From Flavobacterium hydatis (GTDB lineage Bacteria; Bacteroidota; Bacteroidia; Flavobacteriales; Flavobacteriaceae), in the NCBI RefSeq assembly GCF_000737695.1, contig NZ_JPRM01000016.1:1-64000 (forward strand): a DNA stretch of 64,000 bases, written 5' to 3'. This document shows, piece by piece, positions 35,252-43,741 of this stretch. The translations under genes were made by a program, and so were the position numbers. The notes beneath the pieces are model-generated. The model was not told the DNA's origin and did not search any database. It worked only from the letters and a program-made list of their open reading frames with translations. How positions within the stretch are numbered: position 1 is the stretch's first letter; each line of letters opens with the position of its first letter.

Positions 35252-36697
35252 ATGAAAAAAATAATAACATCAATTATAGCGCTAACAGCGACCATAGTTT
35301 CGGTTTCATGCGATAATGCCGATTTTGGAGATACTAATTTAAATCCAAATAATCCAAATATAGCCAATACCGCTTCCTTATTAACAGGGGCAGAAAGGTC
35401 GATGTCTTCTTTGCTTAATGCTACAGAACCACTTTGCTATGTACAGTATATAACTAATGGGCAATATCCTAAAGAAACAATTTATGACGTAACCAATTTT
35501 GAATATACCATAGGTTATGTATCGATTTTAAACAATTTACAAACAGTCATAAATGTAAATAAAGATGCAACTACGGCAGTTTCTGCTTTAGGAAATGGAT
35601 CTAATAATAATCAGATTGCAGTTGCAATGATTCTTAAAGCCTACATTTTTCAGCATATCACAGACCGTTGGGGTATGGTGCCATATTCTCAGGCATTGCA
35701 AGTAGCAACTATTCCGTTTCCTAAATTTGATACTCAGGAAGAAATCTACGATGGTTTATTTAAAGATATTGATAATGCACTTGCTTTAATAGATGCTGGG
35801 GCTGGGCCAAAAGGAGATATAATTTTTACGGTAAAAGCAACACAAATGTCAGAATGGAAACGTTTTGCAAATACCTTAAAAATGACAATGGCTTTACGTT
35901 TGTCTAATAGATTTCCTGCTGCAGGCGGATATGCTGCAACAAAATTTATTGAAGCGATGAATGCGGGAACAATTGCTTCGAATGTGCAAAACTTAACATT
36001 TCCATATATTACAGATGAGGCTTATGACAATCCATGGGAAGATCGTTTTGAAACCAGAACAGATTATCTTGTAAGTGAGCCTTTTGTAAACATGCTAATT
36101 GGTACGGGAACTAATGTTGCACCACAAGATCCGAGATTGGAGAAATTTGCTGAAAAATCGACTAATGGAGGAATATACAAAGGAGGGCTTACCTCTTCTG
36201 TAGGGAATGTTACAGTAGCAAATTATTCTTTTATTACTAATACGATTATAAAAAACAAAACAGCTTCTGCCTTTTTCTATACGTACGCTCAGGTTAATTT
36301 TGCGAAAGCAGAAGCAGCTTCTTTAGGTTGGATTTCTGGTAATGCAACTAGTTTTTACACTGATGGAATAAAAGCCTCGATGACGCAATGGGGAGTTACC
36401 ACTGCAGCAGCTGATGCTTATGTATTACAATTTCCTTATGCAGGCATAAAATCGATTGCTTATCAAAAATATATTGCATTATATATGCAAGGGTATGAAG
36501 GATGGTGCGAGTGGAGAAGATTTGGAGCTAATGCAGTACCACTAACCGTTCCTGCTGGTGCTATTGGTTCTACAACAATTCCTCAAAGGCAAGCTTATGG
36601 AGCTAATGTAAAAACATTAAATGCGGTTAATTATGATGCGGCAGTTGCTGCTCAGGGCGCTGATAGAATGGAAACTAAATTATGGTGGGCTAATTAA
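35252..36697 (+). CDS. SusD/RagB-family nutrient-binding lipoprotein
   Basis: The protein has 481 residues. Lipoprotein signal with lipobox SVSC (cysteine near residue 20), followed by the typical NPNNPN linker. The body is helical with TPR-like units and the late pattern YEGWCEWRRFGAN, which is a mark of SusD-like group 2 (PF12771). It sits on the cell surface as a lid over the SusC barrel and binds the substrate. It is the second and last gene of the susCD operon; a repeat and a bidirectional terminator follow. Confidence 0.93.
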   Translation: MKKIITSIIALTATIVSVSCDNADFGDTNLNPNNPNIANTASLLTGAERSMSSLLNATEPLCYVQYITNGQYPKETIYDVTNFEYTIGYVSILNNLQTVINVNKDATTAVSALGNGSNNNQIAVAMILKAYIFQHITDRWGMVPYSQALQVATIPFPKFDTQEEIYDGLFKDIDNALALIDAGAGPKGDIIFTVKATQMSEWKRFANTLKMTMALRLSNRFPAAGGYAATKFIEAMNAGTIASNVQNLTFPYITDEAYDNPWEDRFETRTDYLVSEPFVNMLIGTGTNVAPQDPRLEKFAEKSTNGGIYKGGLTSSVGNVTVANYSFITNTIIKNKTASAFFYTYAQVNFAKAEAASLGWISGNATSFYTDGIKASMTQWGVTTAAADAYVLQFPYAGIKSIAYQKYIALYMQGYEGWCEWRRFGANAVPLTVPAGAIGSTTIPQRQAYGANVKTLNAVNYDAAVAAQGADRMETKLWWAN

Positions 36698-36795
36698 CTA
36701 TGGGATATATAAAACAATAGAAATTGTTGCATAGTTAAAAATGGATCAACGCTAAATGTTGTGGAGAAACATAAAAAAATATACTCATTAATTAT

Positions 36796-36946
36796 TTTTC
36801 ACCGCAGAGAACGCAAAGATTTTTGGCAGAGTTCACTAAGGTTTAAGTTGTGTTTACACAATTTAAGTACACAAAGCTTTGTGAACTTTGTGGTTTTACT
36901 AAACTTAGCATATTTAAAAACTTTGCGTTCTCCGTGGTAGTTTTCT
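36796..36946. repeat. Long TTTGCG-type palindrome
   Basis: The left arm starts TTCACCGCAGAGAACGCAAAG and the right arm ends CTTTGCGTTCTCCGTGG; inner words TTCACTAAGG/..CACAAAG and CTTTGTGAACTTTGTGG also pair. It is the same type as 205-318. Together with a terminator it fills the gap 36698-37049 between susD and the PLP gene. Confidence 0.7.
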
Positions 36947-36982
36947 CTCTCTACAGGTTTTCGTATTGATCCTTAAAAACAT

Positions 36983-37022
36983 AAAAGAGGAAATCTAAGC
37001 ATATTGAGATTTCCTCTTTTTT
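36983..37022. terminator. Bidirectional terminator
   Basis: AAAAGAGGAAATCT and AGATTTCCTCTTTT form a perfect stem between convergent genes (SusD-like and the PLP enzyme). Confidence 0.9.
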
Positions 37023-37049
37023 ATAGTTTTAATTGAAAAAAATAATAGA

Positions 37050-38072
37050 TTAATAATTGTTCAGGATATCAATTATTTTGTCTAAATCTTCGGCTGTATG
37101 ATTAGCTGTAATTACAATTCTATTTAGGTCTTCTGCATTTTCCTGATATTTAAAATTAGCAATGATAATCTTGTTTGCTTGCAACACATTATTTCTGCCA
37201 TTTGATTTTAAATAAATTAAAGGATATGTTCTACTAAAATTAATAGTGTTCTTAGGAATTAGTTTCGTGCTGATGTAATCCAGATTTTGTATTAATTTTT
37301 GATGTTGTAAAATATAAATAAGAGCAGCATCTGCCAATGTTTGAACAAAAGCAGGATTCATCCCAGCGGCAGAAACAAAAGTATCTAGTTTTTTTATTTG
37401 ATTGATAAAAGAAGCATCGCTTGCAATTACACCACCAGTTAGGCCCATAGCTTTTCCTAAAGAAGAAACCATGATTTTTCTTTTAATCGGAAGATTAATT
37501 TCAGAATAAATTCCACAACCATTTTTACCTAAAATACCAAGAGAATGAGATTCATCAATGATTAAAGTAATTTCTTTATGTTTCGGAATTTGATTTAAAA
37601 TAGATAAGTCAATTGGTTTAGTTTCAGAAGAAGGAACTCCATCTACTAAAATTGTAATTTTCTCCGTTTCAGCATCTAATAAACGAGGATTTATTTTATT
37701 GTTTATTACAAGAGGTAAGCTACTATTTTTCTGTATTGCAGGATGAATATCTGAGAAATGAAAAAATAAATCTGTTTGTTTCCCTATTTCATCTATAACC
37801 ATTTTTCCTGCAAGCATACCAGAAGAAACTGTGACAGCAGCCTCTGCTTTTATAAAATTGGCTAAAAAAGTTTCGCCATTCTCATAAGCCGTAAGTTTTA
37901 TGTTGGCACTTCTGGAACTTCCATAAGTAGTTCCCCATTTTAAAATGTTTTTTATAACCAATTCCTGGAAAGCACTATTTGTAGGTAAACCTAAATAGGC
38001 TGTTCCGCCAAAATACAAATATTGTTCTTGGTTAATCTCGATAATTCTATCAGGGAATTGATTGACATTCAT
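37050..38072 (-). CDS. BioF-like PLP-dependent enzyme (alpha-oxoamine synthase/aminotransferase fold)
   Basis: The protein has 340 residues, about 50 shorter than BioF or KBL. It is a fold I PLP enzyme: LYFGGTAYLGLP at the start, TTYGSSRSANIKLTAYENGE (the GSGGSR-like stretch), IIDESHSLGILG with D173 and H176, and the PLP lysine K207 in SSLGKAMGLTGG. These place it in the alpha-oxoamine synthase group, but BioF-type use is unlikely because no other bio gene is near. It is the last gene of an operon with a dipeptide epimerase (8 bases apart), suggesting a role with murein-derived amino acids or peptides. Confidence 0.8.
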   Translation of the reverse strand: MNVNQFPDRIIEINQEQYLYFGGTAYLGLPTNSAFQELVIKNILKWGTTYGSSRSANIKLTAYENGETFLANFIKAEAAVTVSSGMLAGKMVIDEIGKQTDLFFHFSDIHPAIQKNSSLPLVINNKINPRLLDAETEKITILVDGVPSSETKPIDLSILNQIPKHKEITLIIDESHSLGILGKNGCGIYSEINLPIKRKIMVSSLGKAMGLTGGVIASDASFINQIKKLDTFVSAAGMNPAFVQTLADAALIYILQHQKLIQNLDYISTKLIPKNTINFSRTYPLIYLKSNGRNNVLQANKIIIANFKYQENAEDLNRIVITANHTAEDLDKIIDILNNY

Positions 38073-38080
38073 GGATGCTG

Positions 38081-39091
38081 TTATATTAAAGTAACTCCGG
38101 TTCCGTTAAGCTCTGGATAACTTATTACACCATTTTTTATTGTTACACCAGTTGCAATATCTTCTGCTAAAAGTAATGCGCCATCCATATCAACATAATC
38201 AAGTTGAGGTAGTAAATGAGCAATTGCAGAAATCCCAACAGTTGATTCAGTCATACAGCCTACCATTGTTTTTAAGCCTAATTTCTTAGCCTCTTCAATC
38301 ATGCGTTTGCCAGGAGTTAGGCCACCACATTTTACCAATTTTACATTTACACCATGAAAATGATTGAAACATTTAGCAACATCTTCTTCAATAATACAGC
38401 TTTCATCAGCAATTATAGGTAAAACAGAATGCTTAAAAACAGTTGCATGAGCTTCCCAATTATCAGCTTTTATAGGCTGTTCTAAAAATTCTACGCCTAG
38501 TTTTTTTAATTCAATTGCATTATTAATAGTTTCATCAACTCCCCAGCCGCAATTAGCATCGATTCTAAAAATGGCATCGGTATGTTTTCTGAGTTCTTTT
38601 ACAATTGCAATATCTTCTTTGGTTCCGAGTTTAATTTTATAAATTGGCCAAGGTAACTCTTGCATTTTTGAAACCATTTTTTCAATAGAAGCAATTCCTA
38701 TCGTATAGTCAGTTAATGGATTTTTATCAGTAGTATAATTCCATAATTCATATAATTTTTTGCCTTTTTTGCGTGCATATAAATCGTTGTAAGCAAGATC
38801 TAAAGCGCATAAAGCAAACATATCATCTTTTAAATACGGATGCATTTTTGCCCAAAATTCTTCAGGAGTTTCATTCTCTGTTGCTTCAATGATATTTCTG
38901 ATTTTTTCTAAATCTTCCATCATCATCGGAACCGTTGTTTTATAATAAGGGTTTGAAGTAGCTTCTCCAAAACCAGAAAAGTTATCACTTTGTAATTCGA
39001 CAATCAAAGAAGGTTGAAAATCAATTGATTCTCTCGAAATAGTAAAAGTGTGTTTAAGTTTTAGATTGTATTCTCTTAAAATTAATTTCAT
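38081..39091 (-). CDS. Dipeptide epimerase (L-Ala-D/L-Glu epimerase type)
   Basis: This 336-residue enolase-superfamily enzyme is of the muconate-lactonising subgroup. Catalytic residues are K152 and K154 (KIKLG), metal ligands D178 (with N180), E204 and D229, and the second base K251 (VKLVKCGG). The specificity segment MVGCMTESTVGISA fits dipeptide epimerases. The likely reaction is L-Ala-D-Glu to L-Ala-L-Glu during reuse of murein peptides. It lies between an exported esterase (30 bases upstream) and a BioF-like enzyme (8 bases downstream). The exact dipeptide specificity cannot be read from the sequence. Confidence 0.9.
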   Translation of the reverse strand: MKLILREYNLKLKHTFTISRESIDFQPSLIVELQSDNFSGFGEATSNPYYKTTVPMMMEDLEKIRNIIEATENETPEEFWAKMHPYLKDDMFALCALDLAYNDLYARKKGKKLYELWNYTTDKNPLTDYTIGIASIEKMVSKMQELPWPIYKIKLGTKEDIAIVKELRKHTDAIFRIDANCGWGVDETINNAIELKKLGVEFLEQPIKADNWEAHATVFKHSVLPIIADESCIIEEDVAKCFNHFHGVNVKLVKCGGLTPGKRMIEEAKKLGLKTMVGCMTESTVGISAIAHLLPQLDYVDMDGALLLAEDIATGVTIKNGVISYPELNGTGVTLI

Positions 39092-39121
39092 GATTTGTCT
39101 TATTTTTTCTATAAATTTTTG

Positions 39122-39922
39122 TCAATAACCGAGCCAAAGTACGGCTTGTACAAAGCCGTCGCGCCATAATTTTTCATTATGTTCACCTCCTTTTATAATT
39201 TTTGTTTTGGTGAGATGTAAGCAATAGCAGCGTTTCGTGTCTAATAAACGTTCCATTTTGTTTAAATCCGTTACCATATCGTCACTTTCTTTATCGCCGC
39301 ATAAAAAATAAATTTTGGTTTTAATTTTAGGAATCTCTTTCGTTTTGGTATAAATGCTATTTGAGAACCAAAAAGAAGGGGAGAAAATCCCCGCTTTACC
39401 AAAAATTTCTGGATATTTAAGAATAGCATAATAGGAAACTAAACCTCCCAGCGAACTCCCAAAAATGATTGTGTTTTTTGCTTTTGTCTTGGTTCTAAAG
39501 TTTTTATCAATATAAGGTTTTAGGGTTTTAACAATGAAATCTAAATAGTCATCAGCATTTCCACCTCCATATTTTTCATTTTTATACGGAGTTAATTCGT
39601 CTAATCGTTTTTCGTTTCCGTGTTCTATTCCTACCACTATAACTTGTGCTTTTAAACTATCCAGTTTTTCATCAACATTCCATTCGCCTGCATAGGAAGT
39701 TTTAGCATCAAATAAATTCTGAGCATCATGCATATAAATGACACTGTATTTTTTTTTGACTGAAGTCGAATAATTTTCAGGAAGATAAAGCCAGATTTTT
39801 TTTGTGGTTTTTAATTGAGGGGCTTCAATAGTAAAAGTAGAAACGTTCTTAGAGGCTGTACTTTCTTGTGCATTTCCGATTGTAATCCACAGAAAAATAA
39901 AAAAGAAAAATCCTCGAATCAT
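39122..39922 (-). CDS. Exported esterase of the alpha/beta hydrolase (Fes/IroE-like) group
   Basis: The protein has 266 residues from the ATG at 39922 (an upstream in-frame ATG at 39952 adds ten residues before the signal). Signal peptide MIRGFFFFIFLWITIGNAQ. The fold matches the putative esterase family PF00756: KIWLYLPENYS, YSVIYMHDAQNLFD, the nucleophile in IIFGSSLGGLVSYY and a C-terminal histidine in GGEHNEKLWRDGF. Relatives include enterochelin esterases, but the substrate here is open. It appears to be the first gene of the epimerase operon and is divergent from the TerB-like gene. Confidence 0.8.
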   Translation of the reverse strand: MIRGFFFFIFLWITIGNAQESTASKNVSTFTIEAPQLKTTKKIWLYLPENYSTSVKKKYSVIYMHDAQNLFDAKTSYAGEWNVDEKLDSLKAQVIVVGIEHGNEKRLDELTPYKNEKYGGGNADDYLDFIVKTLKPYIDKNFRTKTKAKNTIIFGSSLGGLVSYYAILKYPEIFGKAGIFSPSFWFSNSIYTKTKEIPKIKTKIYFLCGDKESDDMVTDLNKMERLLDTKRCYCLHLTKTKIIKGGEHNEKLWRDGFVQAVLWLGY

Positions 39923-39968
39923 CACTTCTTTGTATTTTAAATTTAAAAACAATATTTTAGCTAAAAAT

Positions 39969-40379
39969 ATGAATTTGATGAATACGGATGCCGAAAAAAT
40001 AAGTTTACTTTTAGAAATGATTTCTTTCTCTACTGTTGATGGAGAATTACATAAGAGGGAATTTGATTTTTTGTCGCTAGTTGCTCAGGAATTAAAAATT
40101 GATGAAGCAACTTTTAAAGATTTGTTTCATCGGGAAGTTCCTCCTTTGGTTATAAAATCAGAGTTTCAGCGCATTCAGCAATTTTATAGATTGGCATTAA
40201 TCATGCATTGCGACGGAATATTGCATAGCAAAGAGGCTGCTGCAATACAACAAATTTCTATAGATATGGGATTGAATCCTGTAGCGACTAAACGTATTCT
40301 TAATTTAATGAAGAATGCACCAAATGCGATGATTGATCCTGAAGTATTATTGAAAATTTTTCAGGAGCAACATAATTAA
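39969..40379 (+). CDS. TerB-like (tellurite-resistance TerB family) protein
   Basis: The protein has 136 residues from the ATG at 39969 (39978 also possible). It is all-helical with the paired acidic motif of TerB domains: MISFSTVDGELHKREFDFLS and ALIMHCDGILHSKEAAAI, where the D-G pairs may bind metal. Single TerB proteins are common in Bacteroidota and have no proven tellurite function. A -7-like box (TATTTTAG at 39953-39960) precedes it. Its stop overlaps the end of the convergent uvrB gene by four bases. Confidence 0.8.
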   Translation: MNLMNTDAEKISLLLEMISFSTVDGELHKREFDFLSLVAQELKIDEATFKDLFHREVPPLVIKSEFQRIQQFYRLALIMHCDGILHSKEAAAIQQISIDMGLNPVATKRILNLMKNAPNAMIDPEVLLKIFQEQHN

Positions 40380-42367
40380 GCCAATTGTTCTTGTAGCTTT
40401 TTAATATCATCACGTAATTTTGCTGCCTGAAGAAAGTCTAATTCTTTAGCTGCTTTCTCCATCGATTTGCGTTTCTCACGTATCATTTTCTCTAATTCGG
40501 CTTTAGATAAGTAAGCAGTTTCGGGTTCGGCTGCTACACTCAAGGTATGACCTAATTCATATTCTACCAACGGATTTTTGGTAAATGCACTATCAATTTT
40601 TTTGTTTAATGCCTGTGGAGTTATATTATTCTCGAGGTTGTAATTAATTTGTTTTGTACGACGGTAATTGGTTTCATCAATGGTTTTTTGCATACTTGCC
40701 GTAATTTTATCGGCATACATAATTGCTTTTCCGTTGAGGTTTCTCGCTGCACGACCAATAGTTTGTGTTAATGATCTGTGGCTACGCAAAAATCCTTCTT
40801 TATCGGCATCAAGAATGGCTACTAGAGAAACTTCGGGTAAATCCAAACCTTCACGTAGTAAGTTTACTCCAATTAAAACATCAAAAATTCCTTTTCGTAA
40901 ATCTTGCATGATTTCGATACGTTCCAGAGTATCTACATCAGAGTGTATGTAACGACAACGAATGCTTACTTTGGTCAGGTATTTGGCTAATTCTTCGGCC
41001 ATTCTTTTGGTTAATGTGGTAACCAAAACACGCTCGTCTAACTCGCAACGAATCTGGATTTCTTCGATTAAATCATCAATTTGATTTAAACTAGGACGTA
41101 TTTCGATAATAGGATCTAATAATCCTGTAGGTCGTATTACTTGCTCTACATATACACCATCTGTTTTTTGTAACTCATAATCTGCTGGAGTAGCCGAAAC
41201 ATAAACTACCTGATTTTGCATGGCTTCAAATTCTTCGAATTTTAAAGGGCGATTGTCCATTGCTGCTGGCAAACGGAAACCATATTCTACAAGGTTTTCT
41301 TTACGACTTCTGTCACCTCCATACATAGCATGAACCTGAGATATGGTTACGTGACTTTCGTCGACTACCATTAAATAATCATCAGGAAAATAATCTAGTA
41401 AACAGAACGGTCTTGTTCCCGCTTCTCTTCCGTCTAGATAACGAGAATAGTTTTCAATACCGGAACAATAACCCAATTCACGAATCATTTCTAAATCAAA
41501 ATTGGTGCGTTCTTCAAGACGTTTGGCCTCCAGATGTTTTCCTATTTCTTTAAAATAATCTACTTGTTTTACCAAGTCTTGCTGTATTTGCCAAATTGCT
41601 CCTTGTAATACATCTGGAGATGTTACAAACATATTGGCTGGGTAAATAGTAAGTTTATTGTATTTCTCGATTACTTGAGAAGTTTTTATATCAAATGATT
41701 CTATTTCTTCAATTTCATCTCCAAAAAAGTGAATTCTGAATCCATCATCGGCATAACTAGGATATACCTCAACAGTATCTCCTTTTATCCTAAAACTTCC
41801 GGGATTAAAATCGGCTTCGGTTCTGGAATATAAACTTTGTACCAGACTATGTAATAATTTGGTTCTCGATATTACCTGATCTTTTTCTATCGCAATAACA
41901 TTCTTTTGAAATTCTACAGGATTTCCGATACCGTATAAACAAGAAACGGAAGCTACGACTAATATATCTCGTCGTCCTGAGAGTAGGGAAGATGTTGTGC
42001 TTAAACGCATTTTTTCCAACTCTTCGTTAATAGATAAATCTTTCTCGATAAATACGCCTGTTACCGGCATAAATGCTTCTGGCTGGTAATAATCGTAATA
42101 GGAAACGAAATATTCTACTGCGTTGTTTGGGAAAAATTGTTTGAATTCTGAATATAATTGTGCTGCTAATGTTTTATTGTGTGCCAAAACTAAAGTTGGT
42201 TTTTGCACTTCCTGAATAACATTTGCAACTGTAAATGTTTTCCCTGAACCAGTTACTCCAAGGAGGGTCTGGTATTTTTCACCGTCAATTATACCTTGGG
42301 TCAATTTTTCAATTGCTTGCGGTTGATCTCCTTTTGGGCTATAATCTGAGACTACTTGAAAATTCAT
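40376..42367 (-). CDS. uvrB: Excinuclease ABC subunit B
   Basis: The protein has 663 residues, normal for UvrB. It is the damage-verifying helicase of nucleotide excision repair and loads UvrC. Seen in order: Q motif GDQPQAIEKL, Walker A GVTGSGKT (37-44), the beta-hairpin region YYDYYQPEAF (about 92-101), DEAD-like box DESHVT, helicase motifs VYVSATPADYE, TLTKRMAEEL and the QTIGRAARN (motif VI), and the C-terminal UVR domain with LREKRKSMEKAAKELDFLQAAKLRD-type sequence that contacts UvrC. It is a single gene; no LexA-like site was identified upstream. Confidence 0.97.
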   Translation of the reverse strand: MNFQVVSDYSPKGDQPQAIEKLTQGIIDGEKYQTLLGVTGSGKTFTVANVIQEVQKPTLVLAHNKTLAAQLYSEFKQFFPNNAVEYFVSYYDYYQPEAFMPVTGVFIEKDLSINEELEKMRLSTTSSLLSGRRDILVVASVSCLYGIGNPVEFQKNVIAIEKDQVISRTKLLHSLVQSLYSRTEADFNPGSFRIKGDTVEVYPSYADDGFRIHFFGDEIEEIESFDIKTSQVIEKYNKLTIYPANMFVTSPDVLQGAIWQIQQDLVKQVDYFKEIGKHLEAKRLEERTNFDLEMIRELGYCSGIENYSRYLDGREAGTRPFCLLDYFPDDYLMVVDESHVTISQVHAMYGGDRSRKENLVEYGFRLPAAMDNRPLKFEEFEAMQNQVVYVSATPADYELQKTDGVYVEQVIRPTGLLDPIIEIRPSLNQIDDLIEEIQIRCELDERVLVTTLTKRMAEELAKYLTKVSIRCRYIHSDVDTLERIEIMQDLRKGIFDVLIGVNLLREGLDLPEVSLVAILDADKEGFLRSHRSLTQTIGRAARNLNGKAIMYADKITASMQKTIDETNYRRTKQINYNLENNITPQALNKKIDSAFTKNPLVEYELGHTLSVAAEPETAYLSKAELEKMIREKRKSMEKAAKELDFLQAAKLRDDIKKLQEQLA

Positions 42368-42435
42368 TTATATAATTTAGAATTGTTGGGATTGTAAAGT
42401 TACAAAGTAAAATCTTAAATTGAAATTTGTAGATA

Positions 42436-42660
42436 AAAAAGGTTCTGAGTAGCAAAGGTTTTAATCGTTATAATTCTATGCGAAAGGAACACGGATGAAA
42501 CAGATTCGCTTAGGCGAAAACACTGATAAAACGGATTTTTTATTTATTTTTTTTAAAATCCGCTTCATCAGTATTTCTTTATAAACAATTTAAGTTCGTG
42601 GGGTTGCCAATGTTCGCAAAGTTTTAAAATTTGTGCTAATTGGAGAAATTTGTGGCAAAA
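42436..42660. repeat. Composite of degenerate intergenic repeats
   Basis: Three pieces are seen. AGGTTCTGAGTAGCAAAGG (42438) matches the family at 9758. An inverted repeat follows, ACTGATAAAACGGATTTTTT (42521) against AAAATCCGCTTCATCAGT (42555), with the extra words GGATGAAACAGATTCGC. Then TGTTCGCAAAG and TTTGTGGCAAA (about 42611-42658) are TTTGCG-type words. No gene is seen in 42368-42693. Confidence 0.55.
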
Positions 42661-42693
42661 AAATAAATAATAAGAGCTTGTATGCGTTGAAAA

Positions 42694-43632
42694 TTATTTT
42701 AAAAAGTCAATCATTAGTTTGTTTACTTTTTCGGCTTGATCGATACTTAAAAAATGACCTGCATTTTGGATGGTTTCAGTTTTACTATTACTCAGAAGTT
42801 CTTTAGCTCGCATTACACTTTCGTCTGAATTGATGACATCATGATCTCCGATAAGAACTAAAACAGGAATGGTTATTTTTTTTAAATCTTCATCAGAGAA
42901 TGGTTGCATTTGCAAAAAGCTGGTGTTTGATCTTGCATATTTATTGGCTAAATAAAATTGCTTTTTATAAATGGGATTTATTTTTTCGGGATAATAAGAA
43001 AAGGTTTCTAGTGTCTTTTTTAATTTTTTCTCATTTGGGAAAATTTTTAAAAAGAATGCCGAAGATGCTTTTCTCATTTTATCGATGTTCTTAAATGTTT
43101 GTGCAGGGCTTATTAAAACCAACTTGTCGATTTTATTTTCTTTTTGAGTTGCCAATAATGTAGCAATCCAGCCTCCGCGTGATGCGCCAATTACATCAAA
43201 GTTTTTTAATTTATAGTGATTAAAAATCTCATTGTACCAAATTACTATTTCTTCGCTAGTAAGGGATTTTTTAGGAGCTTGAGACTTTCCTGGTTCCATT
43301 AAAAAATCTATTGCGTAAACGCGATAATTTTTAGATAATGCTTTAATATTCGGAAACCACATGGTAGAGCTGGCATCCATTCCGTGAAGTAATACTAAAT
43401 CTTTTCCGTCTTTTGGGCCAGTTACAATTATATGAGCTGTGCCATAACTGGTTTCTATGTTTTCTTCCTGATAAGGAATACCCCAAAGTTTTAATGCAGC
43501 ATTATAAGAATTGATGTATTCTTTTTTTTCGCTTTTTGTTTTGAAAATATAATCGTCAATCTTTTTCTCTTTTGTTGCGCTGCAACTTGCAAATAAAAGG
43601 ATTACGATAACTTTTAAAAATAATTTCTGCAT
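42694..43632 (-). CDS. Alpha/beta hydrolase lipoprotein
   Basis: The protein has 312 residues from the ATG at 43632 (an in-frame ATG at 43647 adds five residues). Lipoprotein signal with lipobox FASC (cysteine near residue 17). The hydrolase fold shows DLVLLHGMDASSTMW (oxyanion region), the nucleophile serine in VIGASRGGWIATL, VLVLIGDHDVI (acid) and QNAGHFLSIDQ (histidine). It is therefore a complete Ser-Asp-His hydrolase, probably an esterase or lipase anchored in the envelope. It is a single gene. Confidence 0.85.
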   Translation of the reverse strand: MQKLFLKVIVILLFASCSATKEKKIDDYIFKTKSEKKEYINSYNAALKLWGIPYQEENIETSYGTAHIIVTGPKDGKDLVLLHGMDASSTMWFPNIKALSKNYRVYAIDFLMEPGKSQAPKKSLTSEEIVIWYNEIFNHYKLKNFDVIGASRGGWIATLLATQKENKIDKLVLISPAQTFKNIDKMRKASSAFFLKIFPNEKKLKKTLETFSYYPEKINPIYKKQFYLANKYARSNTSFLQMQPFSDEDLKKITIPVLVLIGDHDVINSDESVMRAKELLSNSKTETIQNAGHFLSIDQAEKVNKLMIDFLK

Positions 43633-43741
43633 AAGACTTAAGTTCAATTAAATTTAAAAGTACTAAAAAGCAAATGATTATAGTATCAGCTTTTTAGTTA
43701 TATCTATCATAATTACAATGTTATAGAATAATTAATTCTAT

